From Epithemia pelagica (lineage: Eukaryota > Bacillariophyta > Bacillariophyceae > Surirellales > Surirellaceae), in contig OX337231.1 in assembly GCA_946965045.2 (NCBI GenBank), positions 682,001-746,000 on the forward strand: DNA of 64,000 nt, written 5' to 3'. The position numbers and the translations under genes were made by a program. Positions 1 through 11,500 of this stretch are shown here, piece after piece. Below the pieces are notes generated by a model, which searched no databases, was not told where the DNA came from, and worked only from the letters and a program-made list of their open reading frames with translations. The first letter of the stretch is position 1, and every line of letters starts with the position of its first letter.

Positions 1-1070
1 CCATCCATGGGAATCTTCCAAGGACTATTGGATCCTTTTCCTCATTTGTGTCACCCACCCCGTGCCCACCATAGATTGATGTTTACTCGCTTGGAAATGT
101 CTTTTACATGCTTTTGGTCCGTTTTTGGCCATTTGATGAAATATCTATGAGAAAGGCGATAAATTTGATCAAACAGGGGAGACGACCGCCGATACCACGC
201 CGAATCTCGGAAAGCACAGATCCGACTGTCTTGACTCTGCGTAAGTTCACAACACTACGTCATTGGGTTCGTCTGTGGCTGATGGGCTCATTGTGTGCTC
301 TTCTTGGATTGATTGCTTGATTTGTATCGGCAGTGAAGGCAATACGTATGTGTCATGAACAGGATCCTAAGAGACGGGCATCTGCACGTCAGGTGGAGAA
401 TTTCCTTCAGGAAAGTGTCAAACGGCTTTCTCCAGGGAAACTTGAGGAATGGGGAATTCTCTAGAGCCACATGGTCGCTGCATGCAACGCTCCTTGCCGG
501 CGAGTAGGTACGCATCGCTTTTGAACGTTTGCTACGCGGTAAGAAAGCTATGGAAGCAAACAATGAGTCCAAAGAGTGTCACGACGAATCTCTGGTGAGT
601 TACATTGCAAAGCGTACTGAGAACATGGGGAAAACTACAGGGAACATACCAAAGGCGAGTCCGTCATCCATTGTCCTTGCCGACAGATTTCTCAGCGTTA
701 AATTTGTGACGAAGAGGGACGAGATGGAACAAAAATATCTCAGTCACGATCTTGTGAGGTCGCTATGCGCTGGGCCTCAAGGAGAAAAGAGCCAAGGCAA
801 GGCGATTCTAAAGACCTATTGGAGGAGTGCCCTTTCTAGGATCATGATGATCGCAGGAATATTTCATTGATGCAAGTATCAAGTAAAATTCTTTGTAAAT
901 CCTTAGTTTATATAGAAATATAGAAATCATAGAGCCTTTTTCACAGCTGCGTGCGCCTCTCACCGGACAAATAGGTTAATCAAGAGCCCTTCGCAGTTGG
1001 CACTGCTCAATGCATAAGAACTTTCATTCTTTGGAAACGTGTACCACCCTCACTGGACGAATATAGAATC
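1..1070. other. No confident gene
   Basis: I see no convincing gene here. The longest forward ORF (529-870, 113 codons) has no recognisable motif, no hydrophobic segment and ordinary composition. It could be a small hypothetical gene or chance. Positions 900-930 are A/T-rich and lie beyond the 3' end of the leftward gene that follows. Confidence 0.4.
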
Positions 1071-3400
1071 TCATTCCTTGCCTTGGCTCTTTCGGAAGAA
1101 GCAAGACCACACCAGCCAACCGATGAAGGCCAAAGCCACAAAGACACCACCTCCCACAGAGGAGTACATCCAAATAGGTTCAAAGCCTTTGGAAACAGAT
1201 GTACCAGACACGAGATGGAGTCCAACATCAAATCCAGTGCTGGGCCCGTCTTCTTCGTTCACAGCGCCAGACATGCGACGAATCGCTCCACCCAATCGAG
1301 ATCGCAAGTAGCGAGTTCCTCCCGAGGGTGTATGAAACTTGAGAAAGCAAACTCCAAGGGCAACGACATCGGCCGGATCATTTTCGTTGAAAAAACCAGC
1401 CGCAAGGCGAACATAAATCACAGCGGTATCGCCGACTTGTTCCATTCTCGTATAGGGCTTGATGGCAGTCGTATTTCGGACAGCCGTTTGCGTAAACGAA
1501 CCCTGGCTCAACTTCAAACGCTGGATTCCGGCCACATTCACCGTCTCACTCTCGGACCGAACACAGATGCGTGCTTCTTCATGGGGCAACACCGGCTCCG
1601 CATTGCATATCAAACTTGCATCGCACTGACAGGCACGCACGTCGTAGTCCAATGAAACCTTGAGTTCAAAATCAACATTCGCGCTCGATTTCACATCAAT
1701 ATTGGTAACGTTGAAGCGCTCCAATGTGTTCATCTCCACATACAACCGATTCAGTTCCGAAACAACCGGCACCAACTCGTCGTTCAGCATATCCACTCGC
1801 AAACAAAGCGACATCATGGCTGAGTTGTGGGTGATCTGCTTGTATACCGGGCTTTCCGATATCGAAGTGTGATTAATGTCGAGCTTGGTGTGCAAACGTT
1901 CTCGACCAAGGGGACGGGCTTCGGTTCGAGGATAGGACCTGATGAATCCAACATCCACCGGTGTGAGGCAATCCATTTCCATCACGGTAAACGAAAGCTG
2001 CTTGCCAGCATCATATTCATACACAGCAATGATTTCTTGTTCCGATGCATTGTCCGTAAAGCTTGCCGAAATGTCAACGACTTCAATATCCAAATCAAAG
2101 TCACCAATCTCAATCGACTCTTCAGTGGGTGCCGGAGTGGGAGGGTGTACATCTGGAATAGCAACAGTGTCAACGGCTTGAACCACTTCTTGACTCGACG
2201 CATCCGTCGTCGCAAACACCAAACGATTCCCAGACAAGGCGAGACCAGTGCGTTCGGGATTGTTGTTGTCACTCATCCAGTTGATGGTGTATCCGTGTTG
2301 TTTCCAAACACCCACTTCCAAATCAAACACACGGATGCGGTTGGGTTGTTGATCCAGATCGACCGGCAAACGAACCGTCGTAGCAAACGCCACGCGAGTA
2401 CCACCATGGCTGAGTTGTAGAGGACCATTCATCAATTCGACTTGACTCGTCAACTCCCCAGACTTGATCCAACGACGAGTAAACGGGAAGAAGGAATACA
2501 TCTTGATGGAACTTTCCGATCCAAACACTCCAATACCATGACAGGCAACCACCAATGCTTGGCCATTACCACTTAAGGACAAACGATGACCCAATCGTTC
2601 ACGGACTTTTTCTCCTTGAATAGTGGAACCCACCAAGTGCCAAGTCTGATCTGAACCACGATAATCGTAGACACCCACACTGCCTCGATCCGTCAGCATA
2701 CTGTCCTGACCTTCAAACCCAGGAGACGAAATAGCGATACGATTCCCAGAGGACGCCATGGAGATTTCAAACCCAAACAAATCACCCTGCGCAAAGCCTT
2801 GCAAGGATCCTTTGACCTCCCACACATGTCCGTTGCGGTGAAAGAATAGGACTTGGCCTCGACGACCATCATAAAATTCGCAACTCATGGCCACCACATG
2901 ACCATTCGCCGAAATGGAAACATCGCGACCATGAGAGCTCCCGCCGCATGACAAATCATTGCCAATTTGCTCCCCCGAGTTCATCTTGTACACCTTGACC
3001 TTGGTGCCTCTGCCCGATGTGTCTTTGCCACGCATAGCAATCGTCGATCCATCGGAAGACATGGCAAAGGATTCGCCAATCTTGAAATAGGAATAACCAG
3101 GGAAGATACGGTACATGTTCCAGGCGGTTCCGTTGTACTGATAGGCGTAAATGAGACCGTTGACGTAGCCATAGGGATGCCCGACCGCCATCATGGAACC
3201 GTCGCTCGAGAGCGAAATGTCTTTTCCAAATCCAACCGGATCCGGAACATTGACAAGAGGAGTCGGCAAGGCATCTCCTACTGCTTCAAAACCATGATAC
3301 GACTGGAAAGACCACAGATCCAATGGTGAGCCATGAGATTGAGAGTAAGTAGAGAGACAAGACTTCATTGGAAAGCTTTACTTACATTCGTTGCGGCCAT
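1071..3400 (-). CDS. Beta-propeller-like protein with C-terminal membrane anchor
   Basis: Function unknown. The first ~400 residues carry repeated blades of the type 'SLSSDGSMMAVG', 'SMASSGNRIAIS', 'SLSGNGQALVVA' and 'ALSGNRLVFAT', as in WD40/FG-GAP-like propellers. A ~300-residue region with several Cys follows, then one strongly hydrophobic helix near the end (SVGGGVFVALAFIGWLVW) and a short basic tail. This suggests a single-pass surface or endomembrane protein with the propeller on the lumenal or outer side, although no N-terminal signal peptide is visible. The open frame can start at an ATG at 3368, but an upstream ATG at 3400 codes five residues up to a consensus GTAAGT donor. Joining this to the TTTCCAG acceptor keeps the frame and gives about 748 residues. 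I prefer the spliced start; an additional upstream exon carrying a signal peptide is possible. Confidence 0.65.
3303..3385 (-). other. Predicted 83-nt intron near the start of the propeller gene
   Basis: GTAAGT donor at 3385-3380 and TTTCCAG acceptor ending at 3303 on the minus strand. Exon 1 is only 15 nt (ATG plus four codons), and splicing is phase 0 into a Ser-Tyr-His frame. The intron itself contains an in-frame ATG (3368) and no stop, so the unspliced form is also open. Confidence 0.55.
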
Positions 3401-4295
3401 GGTAGATATTCTCTTTGTGATAATTGCGATGCGATGGAAGAAAAGTCGGAGCTCGATGAATTTTCTTTTCACTAATGCTTGCTTGCAACTTGATCGATTA
3501 CAAATTTTATGAGCTCATGTGGTCGACAATTGTGCCAAACTTGAAATCCATGAATCTGCAGAACAGAGGCGTGATTTGGATCTTTACGGTTTCCCGAAAC
3601 GGACTCCTTGTGCCAAGAAGCAAGATTGATTCGTGAAGATATCCTTGTGATTCTTTTTCAAGGCGGAGGTGCGGATTTATTTCCCTCGGTTCTGCCCAAC
3701 AGTTTCAGGAAATGTTTCTCATTCCCATCTGGTTGACCGTCGAGCCGTGCGAGGATTCATGTCTACAAGTATCCGTAGTGAGACCATCCTTGTCAGAATT
3801 ACTCTTGTTCATGAATCTACGTTGGCCATCTGATTAACGTTGGATTGTTGCTCGCGACGATCGAAACAGAGCCGAATGATGCTCTGGCATCATGATACTG
3901 TGACTACCTTGATCCTTCGCCCAAAGAGAGAGCGCTGTTCACTCCCATCCCTCTTGTTTCGTCATCTTCACAGTCTTCAATCCGATACTCCCTAATGGTG
4001 CGTTATCGAAGAGGCATCACTTCTGAATAAGTAACTTGCCGTCACGACGTTATCATCCGCTAGAGTGTTAGAACGCTAGTAGGAAGTGTATCTTGTGTGG
4101 TTCCCTATACGTGGATGGTTTGTCGCATCAGGTAGATCCAAAACGACAACAGAGTTCCACGGAGAGAACTTCTCTCTTCCGCATGTTATCTCTTGCGTTT
4201 GTGAGATCCAACTTGAAAAGCAAGACACGAACAAGCAAACAAGAAGACTATTCTCTATAGTTCGATTCAAGGCTTGAACTGAATTCGAAACCACA
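3401..4295. other. Intergenic, between divergent genes
   Basis: About 0.9 kb between the leftward propeller gene and the rightward hydrolase gene. It presumably contains both promoters. Short overlapping ORFs at 4076-4294 on both strands show no homology I recognise. No repeats or RNA genes seen. Confidence 0.5.
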
Positions 4296-5105
4296 ATGGC
4301 TGCTTGTTGTCCTCCAGATTCGATTGGAAAATCGTCTCTCAGTCAAGTGATTCCCAAGGGCAAGACGGTCCAACTATCGAATGACATGCCGTGTTATCAA
4401 GTGGGTTCTGAAAATCCTTCTCGTGTCGTGTTGGTCTTTTCGGACGTTTATGGAATTGATTCCGGTCATCACAAGGCATTTTGTGACGTCTTGCAAACCA
4501 AATTGGGAAATTCGACAGCGGTGTGGATGCCCGATCTCTTTCGTGGACACCCCATAATGGGCTCCTGGAACCTGTCTCCCTATTGGACGCGCAAACTGTC
4601 GTATTTCTCTATTATTTGGGAATGCAGAACTCGCATTACAGAGACGAATGTGGAACGAGATTTGGTAAAGGTGGTGCAACCGGCACTTCCCACTCCCAAT
4701 TTTGCCTGTGTGGGATTTTGCTTTGGTGGATGGGTGATTGCCAAGTGCTTGCAACTCCAGCAACAATTCAAAACCAAGGCATGTGTTGGCATTCATCCGT
4801 CCTGGCGCATTGAAGCCATTTTTGGCAAACGAGAAACGGATCTGGCCCAATCTACAGGAACCGCTCCCATTCTATTGCTTCCTGCCAAGAATGATAGTCT
4901 CAAAGTGGGAAGTGAACCCGTGTCTATTTTGGCCCAAAATCGCTCCATTCCCGAAAGCGACGTGGCAGTAGAGTTTCCCACCATGCTACATGGATGGGTT
5001 ACCCGTGGAGATGTCAAAGATGATTCGATCCGGGAGGCACAAGCCAAGGCCATTGATCTAACGGCGAGCTTTGTGGCCAAGCATTTGCAAGAAGAAGAAG
5101 AGTAA
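4296..5105 (+). CDS. Dienelactone hydrolase family protein
   Basis: An alpha/beta-hydrolase of the dienelactone hydrolase (DLH) family, 269 residues, close to the usual family length. The Cys-Asp-His triad is visible: nucleophile elbow GFCFGG (Cys ~141), acid Asp in 'PAKNDSLK', and His in 'MLHGW'. The N-terminal 'VVLVFSDVYGID' matches the first strand and oxyanion region of DLH proteins. Family members hydrolyse lactone or ester bonds in small molecules; the substrate here cannot be read from the sequence. No signal peptide, so probably cytosolic. The start ATG has a good context (CACAATGG) and no intron is needed. The gene is intact and ends in a run of Glu. Confidence 0.9.
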   Translation: MAACCPPDSIGKSSLSQVIPKGKTVQLSNDMPCYQVGSENPSRVVLVFSDVYGIDSGHHKAFCDVLQTKLGNSTAVWMPDLFRGHPIMGSWNLSPYWTRKLSYFSIIWECRTRITETNVERDLVKVVQPALPTPNFACVGFCFGGWVIAKCLQLQQQFKTKACVGIHPSWRIEAIFGKRETDLAQSTGTAPILLLPAKNDSLKVGSEPVSILAQNRSIPESDVAVEFPTMLHGWVTRGDVKDDSIREAQAKAIDLTASFVAKHLQEEEE

Positions 5106-5997
5106 TGAATAGGGAGACGAATGAACGTGGTTTTTGCTTCAGTCCTGTCGTAAATTGATGCGTTGTTTGTTTTGCCCTGTTGAGCGCAACCGTTGATGCA
5201 TTCAAGAGTAAGCATATAGAAAGAGTTCATCTGTCGACGGTTATGCACGACCCATACAACCAGCAAATTATCATGGCTTTGTCATCTTATCGTCAATGCG
5301 GAAGTTATTGTTGGATGCATCAAGACTTGGAATGAAACAAGCAACTTTACACACCATATTATGGAAACCATGGTAGGAAACTGTAATCAGGTATATCCAC
5401 CGAATCCACAACATCTCATCTCTCGCTATGCACGAATCGCCGACATGACATCATCCATTGTCATACGACGTCAACAATGCATGAATGCACGACATCACGG
5501 ATTGTATCGACAATCGAAAAAAATGCATGGCTGCCATGTCCGAAATGTGAGACGACGTGCGCAAAACTCATGTGCAAACAAAATTTGTGTACTACTATGG
5601 TACATTACTCTTTCGTTACTTAGACAGCGGACGAACCTTTTTGGTCCTACTTGGACTGTTCTCCGCATAATCTGCAAGCCAGCCGAGCCTACCAATCGCT
5701 CCGTTTCATGGTTACATAAGCAGCCTATAAGGAACCACATCGAGCGCACCGGGACCCCAATTTTCTCGAAAGGAATATGTATTCGAGAAAGGTAAACATG
5801 TGATCGCAAGGGGGAAGAAGCCGTTTGATCCTGATTTCCATCAACCTAAAACAAAGGAAGGTCTGAGCACTGGGCACTGTTGTTTTAAAATCAGTCACAT
5901 TCCTCCTGACCTGATTGTCCGTTGTCGCTCTTTGATCGACTCTGCTCATCCTTCGTTGACTTACCACTGAACCTGCCGAAACCGCTGTTGAGTTAGC
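5106..5997. other. Intergenic, nothing recognised
   Basis: About 0.9 kb between two rightward genes. Overlapping ORFs at 5361-5809 on both strands are Arg/Cys-rich and look like chance. No RNA gene or repeat seen. Confidence 0.5.
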
Positions 5998-7816
5998 ATG
6001 GGGAATGGAGGCAGTATCTACGAACAACAAGAAACGACTCGCCTGAAAACCTGGGCCATTGCCGGCTACATTTCCATTGATCGCGATCAGTGTTTTCGAT
6101 TGCGCAATTCGTGTCTGCGATGGACCGACCCGAGTTCACCGCACTTGTCACGGCACACTCTGGAATATGCCATCCAAGTGTCCAAAATTGTCCAACGTCC
6201 CGATGCGGAAATCATTATGGATTTGTATACCATGTGGGATGTTCGGGGAGACGGATCCGTACCCCTCTTGCCGTTTTTTGTCGGTCTGAGTCCCCTTGCC
6301 TGTCATGGGGATGAAAGCTTTCGAGCCGTTTTGCGATATGCTCTTCAAATCGCGCATGTCACAGACAAGAGGTATATCGATCGGAATGAGTTGTATGTCG
6401 TTCTCAAAAGTACGTTTCAATGACCTAGCGCTTTTTACACATGACATAGCCTTATGGTTCTTGGTCCTCACACATGGATTCGGATTCCATTTTCCTTTCG
6501 TCCACATCACACTGACAGGTCTCAATTGTACGGTGGCATATTTGGGCGATGCCTTTCTCAAAAACTCGAGGCTCGTGGAGATTGTTCAAGACACCTTGAC
6601 GACCATGTCACTTGTGGCCACACAACCCAATGAAGAAATACAGTTCCCTCTCTTACTCAAGGAAGATGTCGTGGCTGTCATTGCCGTCGAACCATTGATC
6701 AAGCAATTGTTGCTCCAATCCAATCATGTCGGTACACCTCCTCCATCGCCAACACCTGAACAACACAACGACGACCACCACACGAGACGACGACCGCCAA
6801 AGGTGTTGAAAAAGGAAGATGAAGAAGTCCTAATGCGCAAACCGCAACCACAGCCTCCTCAGTTGCAACAGAAACTCGTTTTGAAATCTCAATTAGAGTC
6901 ATATATTGAGTCATTGCCAAAGCAACCACACACAACCAAACCTTTGGGCAAGAAACCAACATGCTCGTCACAAGCACAGCTGCCGTCGCAATTGTTACTT
7001 CTAAGAGAGAACCAGGAGCAAGAACGACAACTTATGAAGCTACAACCCCAACTACCAAAACAAAAGCCACAACCACTGTCCCCAAAACCACAACCACTGT
7101 CCCCGAAACAAAAGCCACAAAAATCACAGTCCAAACCCAAGCAACAATTCATGTTACCAAAACAAAGTTCGCAGTCCAAACAACAACAGCAACAAGTCAT
7201 GTTTCCGAAACAACAAAAGTCGCATTCAAAACCAAAACAACCATTACAACCAAAACAACAACAACCACAAAAGTCACAGCCCAAACAATCCAAGCCAAAA
7301 CAAAAGCAACCATCACTCCCCATGCGCAAGCCCATTTTAAAAACGGGAGGTGCAGCATCCAAACAGTTTGATCCCTCTGCCCTGTATTGGTCCCGGCCCG
7401 CCGAATACAATACGAGTAGTAGTCACAGTGGCGAACAAGGCGATGACGAAGGAACAGAAGCCTATGGAGGACTGAGTTCCTTTTATGAAACCGTGGCCAC
7501 GACAGAAGAAGAACTTCATTCTCCTCCATCGTACATTCCGTCCGTTCCCACGGACGAATACACGTCCATGAATTCATTTCTTCCCCCCGCAATGCGCTGC
7601 TTGATTCGCGTCGGGTCGTCGACATTGTCGAGAAGCAATAGCATGACATCCCACACCACCATGAGTCATCCTCAGACGACGACCACCACCACAACCACAA
7701 AGAATCATGGCAAGGATACCGTGGGCGAAAACAACAAGGAAGAGGACGATGACAAGAAACACTGGAGCTACTGTCGTAAGTCGTCCAAGAGCTTGTTTTC
7801 CAGTCATCCATTGTAG
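5998..7816 (+). CDS. EF-hand-like protein with long Gln/Pro/Lys-rich tail
   Basis: Two exons. Exon 1 (5998-6409) starts MGNGGS, a plausible N-myristoylation signal, and has a calcineurin B/recoverin-like helical layout. A degenerate EF-hand loop (DVRGDGSVPLLP) lacks the usual Glu at position 12, and a second weak loop follows (DKRYIDRNELY). The frame closes soon after, but a GTACGT donor at 6410 and CACTGACAG acceptor at 6518 restore it (AAA A|GT CTC). The total is about 569 residues. Exon 2 finishes the helical domain (LNCTVAYLGDAFL...VEIVQDTL) and then becomes low complexity: repeated Q/K/P blocks such as QPLSPK and KQQQ (~residues 210-350), then a Ser/Thr-rich end. Likely a membrane-tethered Ca2+-sensor-like scaffold; calcium binding may be weak. 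The low-complexity tail is disordered and its function is unknown. Confidence 0.7.
6410..6518 (+). other. Predicted 109-nt intron in the EF-hand-like gene
   Basis: GT-AG intron (GTACGT...CACTGACAG). It removes an in-frame TGA at 6421 and joins two open frames in phase 1 without loss. The protein on both sides fits one continuous helical domain, which is the main support. Confidence 0.7.
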
Positions 7817-8286
7817 AGAGGACACGAACGTCGGGATGACCGAACAGTGCTCTGCAGCAGCGTTCCCGTGAACAGCGCGCCACATGGATTTTGCATAACA
7901 CGGACACACCAAGCTCCTGCCATACAAGGAACCATGCCCATTCTCCTGTACTATGCTTTTTCTAGACCAAGACGAAGACTCCGTCCGGAAGAAATCGTGT
8001 CACTGGCATTCGATCAATCGATTTTCCCTTACCTACCGTAGACTATCTCGCTAGCTGACTGAGCACCTTTGAGGACACATTACAGCGCGACCGTTCTTTC
8101 CGAAGTCGCACTAATTTGTGCGACCCATAGGCATATCTAATTTTACTGTACTACCATGGTACAATACAATTCGTATTAATAGAATGAGGTCGATTCCCGC
8201 CAACCGACAAGATATCTTGAAAAAGCGTTAACTTGCCGTTTCATTAGGTCAAGTTGGACCTTCAACGATTATTGATCCTCATTTTT
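7817..8286. other. Intergenic, nothing recognised
   Basis: The stretch from the end of the EF-hand-like gene to the first LTR of the copia element. No ORF of interest. No clean 5-bp target duplication is visible at 8282-8286 against 14963-14967. Confidence 0.5.
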
Positions 8287-8450
8287 CTACTAAAAGTTCG
8301 CTTATCAGAAAGATTATACACTTGTTACATGAAATCTACCCTGATCCACAGGTGGGAGTCTTACACAGCTCCTGCCAAAATCGGCCACATAGCCGGGGTA
8401 GTTTCGACACATTTGTCATGCATTGCCAAATATCGGCCACAATTTCAACA
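8287..8450 (-). repeat. 3' LTR of the copia element
   Basis: 164 bp, identical to 14799-14962. On the minus strand it begins TGTTGAAATTG and ends CTTTTAGTAG, i.e. a canonical TG start but no CA end. The boundary is set by where the two copies stop matching and by the adjacent purine tract. Confidence 0.9.
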
Positions 8451-8458
8451 CTCCTCTT
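8451..8458 (-). other. Polypurine tract
   Basis: AAGAGGAG directly abuts the TG of the 3' LTR on the minus strand. This is the expected position of the primer for plus-strand DNA synthesis. Confidence 0.7.
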
Positions 8459-8591
8459 AAATCAACCTTGCCGTTGCAATGTTGAGTTGCATCTGCATTG
8501 TGGCCTTGTTCATTCCTAGGTGGTTCGCTCCATGGCTACATCCACCTCCATCCAACCAAGTGGTTCCGTTCATCCGTACTCCACTTATCAA

Positions 8592-11500
8592 TCATTCTGT
8601 ACCAAAGATGTGATGGAGCAAATTTCGAACGAAGCCTCGTCTCTTCTCCCCATTTGGCAAAACCTTCGTCAATAGGTCGGCTTCATTGTCATGAGTATTG
8701 ATGTAGGTCGTTCTCCATTCATCTCTTGCCACTCCTTCTCGTACAAAATGATATGCAATGGACTGACTCTTCTTCTTCAGAGCTGAGTCCGGTATTGTTG
8801 TGTTCGCCAACACTGACTGATTGTCACCATAGATGAGACTTGGACCGTCACACGGTATTCCAAGCATTCTCAACTTATATCGTAGTCCTCGTAGATATTC
8901 GCAACATTGCTTCATCGCTATGAACTCTGATCCAAAAGATGAGGACTTGATAGACGTTTGTTTCTTGCTCCACCAATATACCAATGCCGAATTTAGATAA
9001 ACTAGGAACCCTGTTCGAGATCGTCTAGAAACGGTGTCAGAGGCATGATCAGCATCAACCTTGGCACGGACGACGAATCCCATTCCTCGTGGCTCTGGCA
9101 TATTGGGAGGGAGCTCTTCTTTGCCATCGATATGGCCAAATTCTGAAGCCGTCCAATCCTTTCTCTCAAAATCGGCTTCATTCACAATGGGGTCGCTTGG
9201 ATCGTATACGAGCTCCGCATTGTGGAACTTCTTGAGGTATGCAAATACCTGCAAGACTTGTTGCATGTGTCCTTCCCTCGGTAGAGCAAGATGGGAGGAC
9301 AAGACAGATACCTCCAGGCAAATGTCAACCCTGCCCAATTCCACAATCCACCTCAGGACACCAATGAGGGACTGGTAGTAGGAGGCATCCGATGGCGTTA
9401 ATTCCGGGGAGACATCGAGTTCTGCCCGATAACTTGATTTCATCGGTGTATCTGCCTTGCTTGGCAGCGTCCATTTCTTATTCTCCCCTTTTACCAGGTG
9501 GTCCTCCACATTCCTTACGGCGGCTTGCACATACTGTGAAGAGCTGAAGGCCCATGCCTCTGCTCCATTCTCAAGCACGACCTTGCGTACTTTTCCACCA
9601 AGGTATATACTCGGAGGGCCAACCGACTCCTCTTTCAACTCAAAGTATCTACCAATCTCCTCACGTATTATTTTCTCAGCTCTTTCACCAATCGCCAGGG
9701 CATCGTCAACGTAGAGTAGAACATACTCGTAGTAGGGCGTGCCGTCGGACTTCTCCGCTGGTCGTATCCACACATCCGGATCTGCCGGACAGGATTGAAA
9801 ACCCAGATGACTCATGCAAGATCTCAGATGATTTCTAAAGTCCTTGCCGGCGGTTTCCCTCCATAGAGTGCCCGATGCACAAGCGCAACCTTGCCCACGT
9901 TTTCGATCCCAAACTCAGGGCCACATATAATGTAGTCCCTCCTTGACGATGGCGCCTGCAGATAAGCATTTCGAATGTCTGCGGCGAATACATCCAGTCC
10001 GTTTAAGGCGGCGTACGTGAACGCTATCCGCACGCTCTCTCTGGATACTACACCGGCGAAGGTCGACCCCTCAGGGTCCGGTGTCTTGTGTCCATCAAGG
10101 ACCCACCTGGCCTTCCTCGTGAAATCCATCTTTACGTCCCAGACCAGGTGTCCGGTTACCAGATGCCAACCATTTGGCGCTTTCTCTCCTGCGTCCAAGA
10201 TCTCAAAGGCAATTCCGACATTATACATCTCTTTTGCCAGAGCCTTCACCCAGAAATCATTTCCGTTCTTCTTGTCGAGTTCCTTCGCATGCTCAACACT
10301 TGTGGGTATTTCTATCCCATACTTGTGCCTTATCTGTCGGGCACGAGTCTTCAGCGCCGATATGATGGCATCCCTCCTCCTTAGTGTCGACTTGGCCCAC
10401 CAAAGAAAGGCTGGCTCATCATCTAATCCCCGTGCCACCGCAAACTCGGCCGTTTCAACGGGGTATGACTCCTTCATGTCTGCCAATCGTTGCCAAGATT
10501 CGGATTCATCCTTCCACTTGACTAGCAGCCACCATCCTCTGGTAGTCTTTCTCATTCTTCGTCTGCCGCGTCTGTCGTAGACGTATTTGTCATGTTTCGG
10601 GACGGCCAAGGCTTCATCCTTCTTCCAGTCGACTATTCCTTCCATCAGGCGCAAATGGTTTCCATCGGTGCCGACCTCGGCCAACATGCCCTCAGCAATG
10701 ACGTTGGCAGCATATTCCCTTACTTGTCCATCCATGAACTCAACCTCGTATAGGATGGAATTGCTGTATGGATCGTCGTGATACTTGCCACTTGTTTTCC
10801 CATCAGCACCAAGGGCTCTCCTCTTAACCACTCCCTTACTGATGTCGTCGCCAATTTGCATTTGAACTTCGGCGTTGATCATTCGGTCATACGCAGGGCA
10901 TTGGTTCAGGAGCTTGCCCGTGCTGTCGACGGTGTCTTCTATGTCCGGAGTTGTAAATTGAGGTTGTTCATCGTCCTCATACGGATCATAAAATTTGTCG
11001 TCGTCGTTGGAGGGAGGTGGTTGTATGGAGGTGCCATGCCTCCTCTCGATCAAAGCTGTGAAAGCTTCACGCTTGGATCGTTCACTGGCACTGTGCAGTT
11101 CGGCAGTGTGGAGGGGTCGGACGGACCGACGTGGGACAACGTTGCCATTTGCTTTGAGCACCCACTGTGCCATGGCGTTGCCCTCCCCTCGGGCAGGTCC
11201 CAAAACCCTCCCCAAGACTTCCTGGTTGTGAGGAAATTTTGCTGTGTGTTCTCGGAAGTAACACCATTCATACCACGCAAATTGCCCAATGCTAGAGATG
11301 TCTCCATCGACGCCCAAGGTTGCAGTGTGTGGGTTCGTCCCACGGACTGTGATGTAGTCACGAGCAGTGAGATTATAAATCCTCACTCTCCTCTCCAGAC
11401 AAAAGTCCCAAAACACAAGAGGTGAATTGGTTTCCCGCATGTCCTTGCGAACGGCCTCTTTGATCAGCTTAATATACAGCTCGGCCTTGTTCGCCCACGG

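Noticed and set aside
1083-2420. Plus-strand ORFs of 190 and 197 codons opposite the propeller gene.
   Set aside because: No motif, and the minus-strand frame is open for 765 codons with clear propeller repeats and a membrane helix.
6889-7907. Long Cys/Val-rich minus-strand ORFs and a Thr-rich plus-strand ORF opposite the EF-hand gene tail.
   Set aside because: They are shadows of the CAA/CCA/AAA repeats of the real gene; composition is explained by codon periodicity.
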